A DNA stretch of 64,000 nt from an uncultured Collinsella sp. (GCA_900541145.1 UQIH01000002.1:62001-126000), one strand, 5' to 3'. Counted from the first letter of the stretch, positions 26,794-36,546 are shown. Program-made: numbers and translations. Notes: a model not told the origin generated them from the letters alone.

Positions 26794-27447
26794 ATGGGTT
26801 ATTCGATCGTCAACATCCTTGGCGGCCTTCTGATCGTCACGTCCACCATGGTGGTCGTCTCCAAGAACATCAAACATGCCATCAACTGGTATGCGGTGCA
26901 GTCGCTGGTGCTCGTGGGGCTGCTCGCTACGCTCGGTGCCACCACCGGTGCGCAGGAGCTGCTTATGTGGGCCGGATCTGCCTTTATCACCAAGGTCGTC
27001 CTGGTCCCTTATATCCTCAACCGCGCATACAAGAAGATGGGCGAGCCGAGCGACGCATCACTCAAGGCCGGCCTTAAGCCCGCGTGGGCCATCTGCATCA
27101 TCGCCGTGGAGGTCGCGATTTGCTTTGCCGTCGTGACGCAGATCAGCCTTCCCACGGCCGAGGTCGCAACGCCTGCGCTCGCTATTAGCTTCGCTCACTT
27201 CTTTGTGGGCCTCACCTGCATCATCTCGCAGCGCAACATCATGAAGCAGATCTTTGGTTACTGCCTTATGGAAAACGGCAGCCACGTGACGCTCGCGCTT
27301 TTGGCCCCCACCGCTCCCGAGATCATCGAGATCGGTATCGCCACCGACGCCATCTTTGCCGTCATCATCATGTCCATCGTCGTGCGTCGCATTTGGGACG
27401 ACTCCCACTCGCTCGATGCGCGCGACCTGTCCGAGCTGAGGGGGTAG
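26794..27447 (+). CDS. hyfE: Hydrogenase membrane subunit, HyfE type
   Basis: 217 residues (E. coli HyfE 216), about seven helices. NuoK-like hydrophobic protein with SQRNIMKQIFGYCLMENGSH, the typical HyfE block. Start after AGGAGGTAGAACG. A Hyf-specific subunit lacking in Hyc. Confidence 0.85.
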   Translation: MGYSIVNILGGLLIVTSTMVVVSKNIKHAINWYAVQSLVLVGLLATLGATTGAQELLMWAGSAFITKVVLVPYILNRAYKKMGEPSDASLKAGLKPAWAICIIAVEVAICFAVVTQISLPTAEVATPALAISFAHFFVGLTCIISQRNIMKQIFGYCLMENGSHVTLALLAPTAPEIIEIGIATDAIFAVIIMSIVVRRIWDDSHSLDARDLSELRG

Positions 27448-27450
27448 TCC

Positions 27451-29010
27451 ATGGAAACGTTGATTCTCGCCCTGCTCGCGACTCCTTTGGTGTTCTCGCT
27501 GGTTATGGCGTTTTTGCCCAAGAACACGTCCTATAACGTGTTTGCCGGTCTCAACCTGGTCTCCGTCGCAGCCGTCCTGGTGCTGTCGATTGTGACGGCC
27601 GGTGACGTCCTTATGAGCGGCGACACCGCGAGCGCTCTTGGCCTGTGGTTCCACCTCGATTCGCTGGGCGCCATCTTTGTGCTGCTCATCGGCTTTATCG
27701 GTTTTCTTACCGGGCTGTTCTCGCTTCCCTATGTAAAGGCCGATATCGAGGAGGGCTCCATGCCCGCCGAGCGCGCCAAGCAGTATTTTGCGCTGTTTAG
27801 TCTGTTTGTGTTCACCATGCTGCTCGCGTGCCTGTCCAACAACATGATCCTCACGTGGGCCGCCGTGGAGGCAACCACGCTTTCCACCGTGTTCCTCGTG
27901 GGTATCTACAAGAACAAGACGGCCCTCGAGGCTTCTTGGAAGTATGCGATGGTCTGCACCGCCGGCGTGGCCTTCGGCCTGTTCGGTACGCTGCTCATCT
28001 ACGCCAACGCCGCAGACGTGATTCCCAACGCCCACGAGGCCGCGTTCCTGTCGTGCGTGCTGCCGTATGCCGACCAGTTCGACCCGACGCTCATGCGCCT
28101 CGCCTTTGCGTTTGTCGTGATCGGCTTTGGCACCAAGGCCGGTCTGTTCCCCATGCACACTTGGCTGCCCGATGCCCACTCCCAGGCCCCGAGCCCCGTC
28201 TCGGCCCTGCTCTCGGGCGTGCTGCTTAAGTGCGCCATGCTTGTGATCATGCGCTTCTACGGCTTTACTATCCAGGCCGTGGGCGCCGAGTATCCGCAAC
28301 TTTTGCTGCTGATCGTCGGCACGCTGTCCATTTTGGTGGCGGCGCTCTCGATGTTTCGCCAGGACGACCTCAAGCGCCGCTTTGCGTACTCGTCTGTGGA
28401 GAACGTGGGCGTTATCGCCCTGTGCCTGGGTATCGGTGGCCCGCTGGGTATCGCCGCGGCCCTGCTGCACTGCGTGTTCCACGGCTTTACCAAGACGCTT
28501 GCCTTCTGCGTGTCCGGCAATATCCAGCACGCCTTTGGCACGCGTAGCCTGGCTAAGATCCAGGGCGTCGTCGAGGTTGCACCCGCAACCGCCGCACTCG
28601 CCATCCTGGCGCTCCTCGGCCTTGCCGCCTTCCCGCCCTTTGGAATGTTCATCTCCGAGTTCCTGACTTTTGTCGCCGGTGTTACCGCCGGTCCCATGTG
28701 GCTGGTCGTCGTGGTCGCCCTCGGTCTTACCGTGGCCATCTCCGCGCTCACCCGCATCGCACTCAAGTCGGTATTCGGCCATGCGCCCCAGGGCATGGGC
28801 AAGCATGAGGCCCCGGCGCTCATGCTTATCCCCGAAATCATCCTGGCTGTCATGATCTTGTGGTTTGGCATCGCCACCCCGCTGCCCCTCGTACACGGTG
28901 TGGAGACCGCGACCGGCATCGTGCTCGAGCAGAGCACCGAGGAACTTCACGCGACGCCGATGTACCGCGCTGTGTTCGGTACCGAGACCGCTCAGAGCGA
29001 GGTGGAGTAA
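27451..29010 (+). CDS. hyfF: Proton-pumping membrane subunit, HyfF type
   Basis: 519 residues (E. coli HyfF 526). Third antiporter-like subunit, with GTKAGLFPMHTWLPDAHSQA and AYSSVENVGVIALCLG. About 14 helices. It begins three nucleotides after hyfE and ends three before hyfG. Confidence 0.87.
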   Translation: METLILALLATPLVFSLVMAFLPKNTSYNVFAGLNLVSVAAVLVLSIVTAGDVLMSGDTASALGLWFHLDSLGAIFVLLIGFIGFLTGLFSLPYVKADIEEGSMPAERAKQYFALFSLFVFTMLLACLSNNMILTWAAVEATTLSTVFLVGIYKNKTALEASWKYAMVCTAGVAFGLFGTLLIYANAADVIPNAHEAAFLSCVLPYADQFDPTLMRLAFAFVVIGFGTKAGLFPMHTWLPDAHSQAPSPVSALLSGVLLKCAMLVIMRFYGFTIQAVGAEYPQLLLLIVGTLSILVAALSMFRQDDLKRRFAYSSVENVGVIALCLGIGGPLGIAAALLHCVFHGFTKTLAFCVSGNIQHAFGTRSLAKIQGVVEVAPATAALAILALLGLAAFPPFGMFISEFLTFVAGVTAGPMWLVVVVALGLTVAISALTRIALKSVFGHAPQGMGKHEAPALMLIPEIILAVMILWFGIATPLPLVHGVETATGIVLEQSTEELHATPMYRAVFGTETAQSEVE

Positions 29011-29013
29011 CGA

Positions 29014-30786
29014 ATGATTGAAACTGAGAACAAGGTGTATGCCCGTCGCTGCGAGAGCCATGTCGAGGCCCTGCGCCGCGCCGTTCCGGGCTGCATCGAG
29101 AAGGTCGAGTGGCAGTGCGAGGACCAGCTGACGATTACCGTCAAGCAGGACAAGCTGCCCGAGGCCGTCCACTACCTGTATTACGAGCGCTACGGCTGGA
29201 TTCCTGTGATCATCGGCAACGACGAGCGCAGTCTGTGCGGCCGTTACGCCGTGTACTACGTCATCTCCATGGAGGGAGAGGACCCCGGCTGGGTGACCGT
29301 GCGCACCGAGGTCGATCCCGCCAAGATGACGTTCCCGTCCGTGACGCCGTTCGTCCCCGCCTGCGTGTGGGGCGAGCGCGAGCTGCGCGATATGTTCGGC
29401 CTGATCCCCGAGGGCCTGCCCGACCGTCGCCGCCTGGTGCTGCCCGATGACTGGCCCAGCGGCCTGTACCCGCTGCGCAAGGACTCCATGGACTACCGCT
29501 TCCGTCCCGCTCCCGCGAGTGACATGGAAAACTACGAGTTCTTGGCCGATACCAAGGGCAAGGAGACGACGCTTGTCCCCATGGGCCCGTTGCACATTAC
29601 CTCCGACGAGCCCGGCCACTTCCGCCTGTTCGTTGAGGGCGAGACGATCGTCGACGCCGACTACCGTCTGTTCTACGTGCACCGCGGCATGGAGAAGGTC
29701 GCCGAGACGCGCCTGAACTATGACGCCGTGACGTTCCTCGCCGACCGCATCTGCGGCATCTGCGGCTGCGCCCACTCGGTGGCCTATGCCGAGGCCGTCG
29801 AGCGCGCCCAGGGCATCCATGTCCCGCCGCGCGCCCAGTACATCCGCGCCATCATGCTTGAGGTCGAGCGTCTGCACTCGCATCTGCTCAACATTGGCCT
29901 GGCGTCGCACTACACGGGCTTCGACTCCGGCTTCCAGCAGTTCTTCCGCGTCCGCGAGAAGTCCATGGATCTGGCCGAGAAGCTCTCCGGTCACCGCAAG
30001 ACCTACGGCCTCAACGTGATCGGCGGCGTGCGTCGCGACATTTTGGCCGAGCAGAAGCTCTCCACGCTCACGACCATCCACCAGCTGCGCTCCGAGGTTC
30101 AGGAGCTCGTCGACGTCTTGCTCTCCACGCCCAACTTCATTGAGCGTACGAGTGGCATCGGCATCTTGGATCGCAAGATCGCACGCGACTTCTCGCCGGT
30201 CGGCCCGCTCATGCGTGGCTCGGGCTATGCCCGCGACGTGCGCTTTGACCATCCCTTTGACGGCTACGCCGATCCGGACGTCCAAAAGATGCACGCCGCC
30301 ACGGCCGACACCTGCGATGCCTTCGGCCGTACCGCCGTTCGCATCCAGGAGGTCTATGATTCGATCGACATGATCGAGACCATGCTCGAGAACTGCCCGT
30401 CGGGCCCCATCCTCACCACGGATTGGGAGTACACCCCGCACAAGTACGCCATCGGCGCCACCGAGGCGCCGCGCGGCGAGGACGTGCACTGGGCCATGCT
30501 CGGCAACAACCAGAAGTGCTACCGCTGGCGCGCCAAGGCCGCCACGTACAGCAACTGGCCGGTCCTGCGCTACATGTTCCGCGGCAACACCGTGGGTGAC
30601 GCTGCGTTGATCGTCGGCTCGCTCGACCCGTGCTACTCCTGCACCGACCGCGTGACGGTGACCGATGTCGCCGCCAAGCGCGACCACGTGCTCGACAAGG
30701 AGCAGTTCGAGAACGTCTGGCGCGACAAGTCGCCGCTTGCGGGCGAGGGCACCATGGCCGCTCCGCTCGATGAGGAGGCGCTCTAA
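29014..30786 (+). CDS. hyfG: [NiFe] hydrogenase large subunit, HyfG/HycE type
   Basis: 590 residues. The N-terminal ~170 residues are NuoC-like (30-kDa) and the rest NuoD-like, fused as in HycE/HyfG. Ni-Fe ligands are in RICGICGC (Cys247, Cys250) and DPCYSCTDR (Cys540, Cys543). The 44 residues after Arg546 are the propeptide expected to be cut by the HycI-type protease at 32872. It reduces protons with electrons from formate. Group 4 membrane-bound hydrogenase. Confidence 0.92.
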   Translation: MIETENKVYARRCESHVEALRRAVPGCIEKVEWQCEDQLTITVKQDKLPEAVHYLYYERYGWIPVIIGNDERSLCGRYAVYYVISMEGEDPGWVTVRTEVDPAKMTFPSVTPFVPACVWGERELRDMFGLIPEGLPDRRRLVLPDDWPSGLYPLRKDSMDYRFRPAPASDMENYEFLADTKGKETTLVPMGPLHITSDEPGHFRLFVEGETIVDADYRLFYVHRGMEKVAETRLNYDAVTFLADRICGICGCAHSVAYAEAVERAQGIHVPPRAQYIRAIMLEVERLHSHLLNIGLASHYTGFDSGFQQFFRVREKSMDLAEKLSGHRKTYGLNVIGGVRRDILAEQKLSTLTTIHQLRSEVQELVDVLLSTPNFIERTSGIGILDRKIARDFSPVGPLMRGSGYARDVRFDHPFDGYADPDVQKMHAATADTCDAFGRTAVRIQEVYDSIDMIETMLENCPSGPILTTDWEYTPHKYAIGATEAPRGEDVHWAMLGNNQKCYRWRAKAATYSNWPVLRYMFRGNTVGDAALIVGSLDPCYSCTDRVTVTDVAAKRDHVLDKEQFENVWRDKSPLAGEGTMAAPLDEEAL

Positions 30787-30788
30787 TT

Positions 30789-31505
30789 ATGCTGAAGCTT
30801 TGGAAGGTTAACGCCAAGGCCGGCGACGCGACGGTCAAGTACCCGTTTGCGCCGTTTCCCACCAACAAGGACATGCGCGGCAAGCCCGAGCACAACGCCG
30901 AGCTCTGCATCGCCTGCGGTGCCTGTGGCGTGGCATGCCCGGCCGATGCCATTCGCATGGACACCGACCTTGCGGCCGATACCATTACCTGGTCGATCGA
31001 CTACGGCCGCTGCATCTTTTGCGGCCGCTGCGAGGAAGCCTGCCCCATGGAGGCCATCAAGCTCACCGAGGAGTTTGAGCTGGCCGTCATGAGCAAGGAC
31101 GACCTCACCAGCAAGAGCGTCTACACGCTCGAGCACTGCTCGCGCTGCGGCAAGCCGTTCGCCCCGCACAAGGAGATCGACTACGCTAAGCGCCTGCTGC
31201 AAAAGGCCGGCGGCATGGAGGCCGAGCAGGCCGCCCGTACCGTCGGTATGTGCCAGGAGTGCAAGCGCGAGCTCGACGCCCTGCGCGCCGCCTCGGCCGT
31301 AAAGACCGGCAACGCGCACGGCATAGCTGCCAACGAGACGCTTGCGTCCGGCGAGCCCCAGGGCCCCGGCATGGAGTATCTGGGCGGCCACGGCGTGAAC
31401 CCGGAGTATATCGACCGCGAGCTCAACCCCGATGCGCCCGAGATTCCCGCCGGTCCTGCACCGGTCGAGGGCATCATCATGGATTTTGAAACGAAGGAGG
31501 AGTAA
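30789..31505 (+). CDS. hyfH: Ferredoxin-like hydrogenase subunit, HyfH/HycF type
   Basis: 238 residues, longer than HycF/HyfH (about 180). Two [4Fe-4S] motifs, CIACGACGVACP and CIFCGRCEEACP, sit in the first half. The second half has an extra four-cysteine pattern, CSRCGKPF...CQECKRE, which may bind zinc or iron, then a Pro/Gly-rich tail. NuoI-like electron relay between the ferredoxins and the small subunit. Confidence 0.85.
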   Translation: MLKLWKVNAKAGDATVKYPFAPFPTNKDMRGKPEHNAELCIACGACGVACPADAIRMDTDLAADTITWSIDYGRCIFCGRCEEACPMEAIKLTEEFELAVMSKDDLTSKSVYTLEHCSRCGKPFAPHKEIDYAKRLLQKAGGMEAEQAARTVGMCQECKRELDALRAASAVKTGNAHGIAANETLASGEPQGPGMEYLGGHGVNPEYIDRELNPDAPEIPAGPAPVEGIIMDFETKEE

Positions 31506-31507
31506 CC

Positions 31508-32290
31508 ATGGCCGAACCCACGCTTTTGCCCGAGCGGCTTCAGTACCGCCCGACCAAGATCGAGCTCGACGAGAGCATCGAGAAGGCCAAGGCGACCCTT
31601 CTTAAGAAGATCAAGCGCTCGGTGTACGTCTACCGTGTCGACTGCGGCGGCTGCAACGGCTGCGAGATCGAGATCTTCGGTTCCATCACGCCCGTCTTCG
31701 ACGTCGAGCGCTTTGGCATCAAGGTCGTGCCTTCGCCCCGTCACGCCGATGTGCTGCTGTACACCGGTGCCGTGACGCGTGCCATGCGCATGCCGGCCCT
31801 GCGCGCCTTTGAGGCCGCACCCGATCCCAAGATCGTGGTGTCCTATGGCGCGTGCGGCTGCACCGGCGGCATCTTCTACGACAACTACTGCGTCTGGGGC
31901 GGCACAGATAAGATTCTGCCGGTCGATGTCTACATCCCCGGCTGCCCGCCCAGCCCCGCGCAGACCGTCTACGGCTTTGCCATGGCGCTCGGTCTGCTGG
32001 ACCAAAAACTCCATGCCGAGACCACGGTGGAGGCCGCCGGCGAGCAGGCCGATATCCTGCACCCCGGCGTGCCGTACAAGCTGCGCGTTGCCATCGAGCG
32101 CGAGGCTCGCGCCATGAGCGGCTACCGTTACGGCCGCGACCTGGCCAACGAGTTTATGGATACGCTCGAGGGCGCGCCCAAGGGTGATATCCGAGGTGCC
32201 ATGGCGCTGCTCATCGACAAGCAGGACGATCCTCGCCGCGTTGAGGTCTACTCGGCGCTGCAGGATCTGGTGCTGGCCGGAGGTCGCTAG
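31508..32290 (+). CDS. hyfI: [NiFe] hydrogenase small subunit, HyfI/HycG type
   Basis: 260 residues, NuoB-like. CGGCNGCEIEIF carries the proximal cluster cysteines, with further ligands in YGACGCTGG and VYIPGCPPSPAQT. It passes electrons to the [NiFe] site of HyfG. The RBS AAGGAGG lies within the end of the previous gene. Confidence 0.9.
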   Translation: MAEPTLLPERLQYRPTKIELDESIEKAKATLLKKIKRSVYVYRVDCGGCNGCEIEIFGSITPVFDVERFGIKVVPSPRHADVLLYTGAVTRAMRMPALRAFEAAPDPKIVVSYGACGCTGGIFYDNYCVWGGTDKILPVDVYIPGCPPSPAQTVYGFAMALGLLDQKLHAETTVEAAGEQADILHPGVPYKLRVAIEREARAMSGYRYGRDLANEFMDTLEGAPKGDIRGAMALLIDKQDDPRRVEVYSALQDLVLAGGR

Positions 32291-32872
32291 ATGGAGCTCA
32301 CGGACCGCTCTGGTTACTTTGCGGGCCCCGGTATGCTCGGCGGCTCCTTTGGCGATGCCTCGCGCGCAAGCGACGAGGCCGCCGAGGGCGTCGCCGACCC
32401 CTGCCTGGGCCATGCGCCCGACCAGGTGGTCTTCTATGAGCTCACGCGTAAGTTTGTGGAGACCGAGGAAGACGTTCCCCAGGAGGCCTGCGACGTGCTG
32501 TACTACACGCTCGCCGTGGGCCACCACACCGGCGTGCTCGATTGCTTTGAGCCGCGCCTGTCGGTGCCGGTGGATGTCTTCTATTCGCTCGTCGACGCGC
32601 TGCCGGAGGGGGAGGCCAAGACCAAGTTCGAGGCCATCCGCTCCTTTGGCGAGTGCCAGCTTGACAAGGCGGCGGTGCCGTCGCTGCTCGAGGCCTGCGA
32701 CACGCTGCTCGACGAGCGCGGTTTTCGCGGCTCGGCCAAGGCCGGCATCTCGGTGTTCGACGACGACTTTGGCCTGCATGCCCAGCAGGTCGCGTTTCTG
32801 ATGAAGTTCCGCGATCTGGTTGAGCGCGTGCGCGATGTGTCGGGCGTGTATCTGACGGGAAGGTTGCAGTAA
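32291..32872 (+). CDS. hycH: Formate hydrogenlyase assembly protein, HycH/HyfJ type
   Basis: 193 residues. The block VVFYELTRKFVETEEDVPQEA and the YTLAVGHHTGVLDCF segment match the HycH family, which is needed to mature the large subunit but is not in the final complex. It starts immediately after the HyfI stop and its last base overlaps the next gene. Confidence 0.8.
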   Translation: MELTDRSGYFAGPGMLGGSFGDASRASDEAAEGVADPCLGHAPDQVVFYELTRKFVETEEDVPQEACDVLYYTLAVGHHTGVLDCFEPRLSVPVDVFYSLVDALPEGEAKTKFEAIRSFGECQLDKAAVPSLLEACDTLLDERGFRGSAKAGISVFDDDFGLHAQQVAFLMKFRDLVERVRDVSGVYLTGRLQ

Positions 32873-33375
32873 TGGGTCGCGTTGTGGATGGTCGTGTGAA
32901 CGGCGCCCCATTTGCGGGTATCGTGCTCACGGCGGGAAGCGTGCTGCGCGCCGACGATGCCGCCGGCCCCGTGCTCTCCAAAAAGATGGAGGACACGCCT
33001 ATCGCCGGTTGGTACACCATCGACGGCGGTCAGACGCCCGAGGATGACATCATCGAGGTCAAGCGCGAGCGTCCGCCGCGTTTGGTTTTGGTCGATGCCG
33101 CCGACATGGCGCTGCCCGTCGGCGCCATCCGCTTGCTCGATAAGACCGACGTCGCGCGCAAATCGATGTTCACCACGCATTCGCTTCCTTTGTCGATTCT
33201 GATCGAAGAGATTGAGCAATCGTGTGATGATATCGTCTTCGTCGGGATTCAGCCGGGCGACACGGAGTTCTACAACCCCATGTCCCCGGAAGTCTTTGAG
33301 GCCGTCGACGCCGTGTACGACGCCGTGGCCGCCAACGACTTTTCCCACTTTGTCCGCTTGGGGCAAGAGCAATAG
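32872..33375 (+). CDS. hycI: Hydrogenase maturation endopeptidase, HycI type
   Basis: 167 residues. The N-terminal block SVLRADDAAGPVLSKKMED contains the Asp expected to sense nickel, and LVDAADMALPVGAIRL the second conserved acidic residue. It removes the C-terminal peptide of HyfG after Arg546 once nickel is inserted. ATG overlaps the hycH stop (TAATG). Confidence 0.85.
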   Translation: MGRVVDGRVNGAPFAGIVLTAGSVLRADDAAGPVLSKKMEDTPIAGWYTIDGGQTPEDDIIEVKRERPPRLVLVDAADMALPVGAIRLLDKTDVARKSMFTTHSLPLSILIEEIEQSCDDIVFVGIQPGDTEFYNPMSPEVFEAVDAVYDAVAANDFSHFVRLGQEQ

Positions 33376-33414
33376 GAGCGCTTGTTCCTGCTGATTAGGA
33401 AAGAAGTGATTGAC

Positions 33415-34254
33415 ATGGCAGATTCCAAGGTGGAGTACCCCTCTCCCGATTGCCTGGCGCCCGCCGCGATCGAGGCCAAGACCGAGGCCGCCGGCGTGAC
33501 CAAGGCTAACCTGCCGGTCGCTAAGGCCTTTCTGTTGGCAATGTTCGCCGGCGCGTTTATCGCCTTCGGCGGCCTGTTCTTTACCGTGTTCTTGAGCGAC
33601 AGCACGCTGGGCTGGGGCGCTCAGCGCGTCGTGGGCGGTCTGTGCTTTTGCCTGGGCCTGGTGCTCGTGCTGGTGTGCGGCGCCGAGCTGTTTACCGGCA
33701 ATTCGCTTATGGTCTGCGCACTCAAGAGCAAAAAGATCACCCTGGTTCAGATGCTTAAGGCCTGGGTCGTCGTGTGGGTCGGCAATTTTGTCGGTGCCCT
33801 GTTCATCGTCTTTTTGGTGTACATGGCCGGCATCTATAAGCTCAACGGCGAGGCGGTCGCCAACTCCATGGTGAGCGTCGCCGCCGGCAAGGTGACGATC
33901 GACTGGGTGACGATCTTCTTCCGCGGCATCCTGTGCAACATCTTTGTGTGCCTTGCCGTGTGGATCGGTACCGCCGGCAAGACCGTAGTCGATAAGGTTG
34001 TGGGCATTCTGCTGCCCATCGCTGCCTTTGTGGCCTGTGGTTTTGAGCACTGCGTCGCCAACATGTACTTTTTGCCTATGGGCGCCGTGATGCATGCATG
34101 CGGCTATGGTGCCAAGGTTGCCGGGGCCGATGCGCTCAACGTCGCGGGTATTGCGTTTAACCTATCCGCCGCCACGCTGGGCAACATCGTGGGCGGTGCG
34201 GTTCTGATCGCGCTCGGCTACTGGTTTGTCTACGCCAAGAAGTCCGAGGCGTAA
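33415..34254 (+). CDS. focA: Formate channel FocA/FNT family
   Basis: 279-residue pentameric-channel subunit with six helices. LFTGNSL and NIFVCLAVWIGTAG are FNT signatures, and FEHCVANMYFLPMG holds the central histidine. ATG 33415 is preceded by AGGAAAGAAG; an upstream frame from 33382 was not used. As last gene of the locus it would move formate in or out for FdhF. A terminator follows. Confidence 0.88.
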   Translation: MADSKVEYPSPDCLAPAAIEAKTEAAGVTKANLPVAKAFLLAMFAGAFIAFGGLFFTVFLSDSTLGWGAQRVVGGLCFCLGLVLVLVCGAELFTGNSLMVCALKSKKITLVQMLKAWVVVWVGNFVGALFIVFLVYMAGIYKLNGEAVANSMVSVAAGKVTIDWVTIFFRGILCNIFVCLAVWIGTAGKTVVDKVVGILLPIAAFVACGFEHCVANMYFLPMGAVMHACGYGAKVAGADALNVAGIAFNLSAATLGNIVGGAVLIALGYWFVYAKKSEA

Positions 34255-34276
34255 GGTATCGTCTGTTTGATGTTGG

Positions 34277-34312
34277 GCCTCCCGCGGGGCGTTGCCGTGC
34301 GGGAGGCTTTTT
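34277..34312 (+). terminator. Terminator of the formate hydrogenlyase operon
   Basis: GCCTCCCGC / GCGGGAGGC stem (9 bp) followed by TTTTT, 22 nt after the focA stop. Confidence 0.92.
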
Positions 34313-34376
34313 GGGTCTGGGGCTCGTTGCCGTGCTTTTGGCCTGTTGTGTTTGGCTGATGAAAGGGGTAATCGAG

Positions 34377-36494
34377 ATGGCATCTGCTGTGAAGCGCGAC
34401 GGTCGCGCCGTGGTGACCACATGCGGGGGATGCTATGCCGATTGCGCCTTTGCGGCACGCGTTGAGGGCGGTCGCGTGGTTGCCGAGTTACCGGTTGTGG
34501 GGCATCCGTGCGCGGCGCGTGCCCTCTGCGCCCGCGGACGGCATCGCCTGGCAATGCCGTTTGACGAGCGCGACCGCATTGTGCACCCCATGCGCCGACG
34601 AGCTGATGGCTCGGGGTTCGATGTGATTTCGTGGGACGAGGCGTTTGCTCAGATTGCCGAGCGCCTTTTGGGGATTGTTGACGGGCATGGTCCGCGAGCG
34701 CTGGGTATGACGCTCGGCGTGCCCTCGTTCGACCGCTACTGGGCGTATCGTTTTATGCATGCGCTTGGTTCGCCCAACGTGTACGGTGCCGACGGTGCCT
34801 GCGAGGTAAGCCGACTTACCGGTTGGGAGCACAGCTTGGGCTATAGTCCCGCCTCCGACCTGGCGCATACCGATTGCATCATGTATCTGGGGCGCTCCAT
34901 TGTCGATTCGTCGACGATGGGGGCCGTTGATGCGCTCAACGATGCCCGTCGACGTGGGGCTAAGATTATCGTGGTTGACCCCCGGCGCAGTGGCTCGGCT
35001 GCGCTTGCCGACCGCTGGCTGCGCGTACGTCCTGGATGCGATCTGGCGTTGCTGCTGGGTATCGCACATGTGCTGGTAGCCGAAGACCTGTACGATCACG
35101 AGTTCGTGGACCGCTACGCCACAGGCTTTGACGAGCTGGCGCAGGCGGCCAGTGCTTGGACACCCGAGTGGGCCGAATCGATGTGCGACGTGCCGGCCGC
35201 AGAGATCGCCGCCACGGCGCGTGATCTAGCTGCCGCCGCGCCTGCTGCCGTGGTGGATGCGGGCTTTCATGGCGGCATCGGTATCGCGTATGCCAATAGC
35301 ACCCAGACCGCGCGCGCGATTTGTCTGGTCGATGTGCTGCTGGGCTGCATCGGACACGCGGGCGGTGCCCTCAACCCGCCCACGCCGCTTGCTTTGGGCG
35401 ATTTGGACCCTGCGCGTTTCGCGACGCCGTCGATGCCACGTGAGCCCAAGCTGGGGTCCGAGCGCTATCCACTGGTCGATCCGGTGCGCGGCTTGTGCAC
35501 GACTATCGGTCAGTCTATTCTGGCCGGCGATTTGCGTGGGCTGATCGTTTACGCCAGCAATCCCGGTGCGGGCTATGGCAATGCACAGGCTTGGTTGGGT
35601 ATTTTGCAGCAGCTCGACTTGCTTGTGACGATTGATATTCGTTGGTCCGAGACGGCGCGTGCTTCTGACTTCGTGCTGCCCGACGTGACGTATCTGGAGG
35701 CCGACCGCGGTGTGGGCACGGTCGTGGGCGTCAACGATTCGCGCGTGTTCTACCGCAACGCCGTGCTGCCCGTGCAGCATGACGGCACACGTCCCGGTCG
35801 GGAGATTTTTGCCGGTCTGGCGCAGGCGTGTGGCGTGTGCGAGTATTTCCAGTTTACGTCTGACGATCTGACGGCTGCCCAGGTGGCGCCTTTTGGGATC
35901 GATCTGGACGAGCTCAAGGAGCGCGGCTGGGCCGATACGGGCGTGGCGCTGCCGTCGCGCACGGGTGAGCCGGTGATTCCGCTTGCTGGCGGCAAAATTG
36001 CGCTGGCAAGCGACGTATGGGAACGAGTCGGCATGGGTCGTGTGCCCAACTGGATTGCGCCCATGGTGGAGCCCGGCCCGGGGATGTTTCGCCTCATTAG
36101 TGGCAACCGTCCCTTTGAGTCGCACACCTCGCGCAGGCTTGCGGCTCAAGGTACCGCCGAGGCTGGATCGGACCTGGATGCCGTGCAGATGAATGCCGAT
36201 GCTGCTGCGCACATGGGCATCGCCGACGGCGAGATCGTCGAGCTCGTGAGCGATATGGGCCGCGACCGCGTGCGCGTGGAGACGACGCCCTATCTGCATC
36301 CGGCGTGCATCTTCACCTCGGCCGCCCCCGGTGGGCGTTCGTTTGGCGCCGATGCCGGTGGCGCTCAAGCCTTGGGCGTGGGCCCGCTCGACCATACGCC
36401 GTTGCGTTGGGACCCGTTGACGGGCGCCGCGCTCACCCAAGAAAACGCCGTTCGCGTGGAAAAGATCGCGGCGCGCGAGGATAATAACGAGTAA
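34377..36494 (+). CDS. Orphan molybdopterin oxidoreductase (DMSO-reductase family)
   Basis: 705 residues. N-terminal [4Fe-4S] motif CGGCYADCAF...CARGRHRLA, then the Mo-bis-MGD domains (ASNPGAGYGNAQ, RLISGNRPFESHTS, TSAAPGG at the end). Cys142 in GADGACEVSRL aligns by position with Sec140 of FdhF and is the likely Mo ligand. No ferredoxin or membrane-anchor gene is adjacent and there is no Tat signal, so it is cytoplasmic with an unknown partner. ATG 34377 follows GAAAGGGG. Formate, thiosulfate or acetylene-hydratase-like substrates cannot be told apart here. It lies 52 nt before selA. Confidence 0.75.
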   Translation: MASAVKRDGRAVVTTCGGCYADCAFAARVEGGRVVAELPVVGHPCAARALCARGRHRLAMPFDERDRIVHPMRRRADGSGFDVISWDEAFAQIAERLLGIVDGHGPRALGMTLGVPSFDRYWAYRFMHALGSPNVYGADGACEVSRLTGWEHSLGYSPASDLAHTDCIMYLGRSIVDSSTMGAVDALNDARRRGAKIIVVDPRRSGSAALADRWLRVRPGCDLALLLGIAHVLVAEDLYDHEFVDRYATGFDELAQAASAWTPEWAESMCDVPAAEIAATARDLAAAAPAAVVDAGFHGGIGIAYANSTQTARAICLVDVLLGCIGHAGGALNPPTPLALGDLDPARFATPSMPREPKLGSERYPLVDPVRGLCTTIGQSILAGDLRGLIVYASNPGAGYGNAQAWLGILQQLDLLVTIDIRWSETARASDFVLPDVTYLEADRGVGTVVGVNDSRVFYRNAVLPVQHDGTRPGREIFAGLAQACGVCEYFQFTSDDLTAAQVAPFGIDLDELKERGWADTGVALPSRTGEPVIPLAGGKIALASDVWERVGMGRVPNWIAPMVEPGPGMFRLISGNRPFESHTSRRLAAQGTAEAGSDLDAVQMNADAAAHMGIADGEIVELVSDMGRDRVRVETTPYLHPACIFTSAAPGGRSFGADAGGAQALGVGPLDHTPLRWDPLTGAALTQENAVRVEKIAAREDNNE

Positions 36495-36546
36495 TTGACT
36501 CAGCTGATGTATTCGACTGATCCACGTTTCATTTGAAAGGCCGCAC

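Noticed and set aside
27058..30687. 1209-residue minus-strand frame opposite the hydrogenase genes
   Set aside because: It is a shadow of strongly supported plus-strand genes created by high GC and codon bias; the predicted protein has no recognisable domain.
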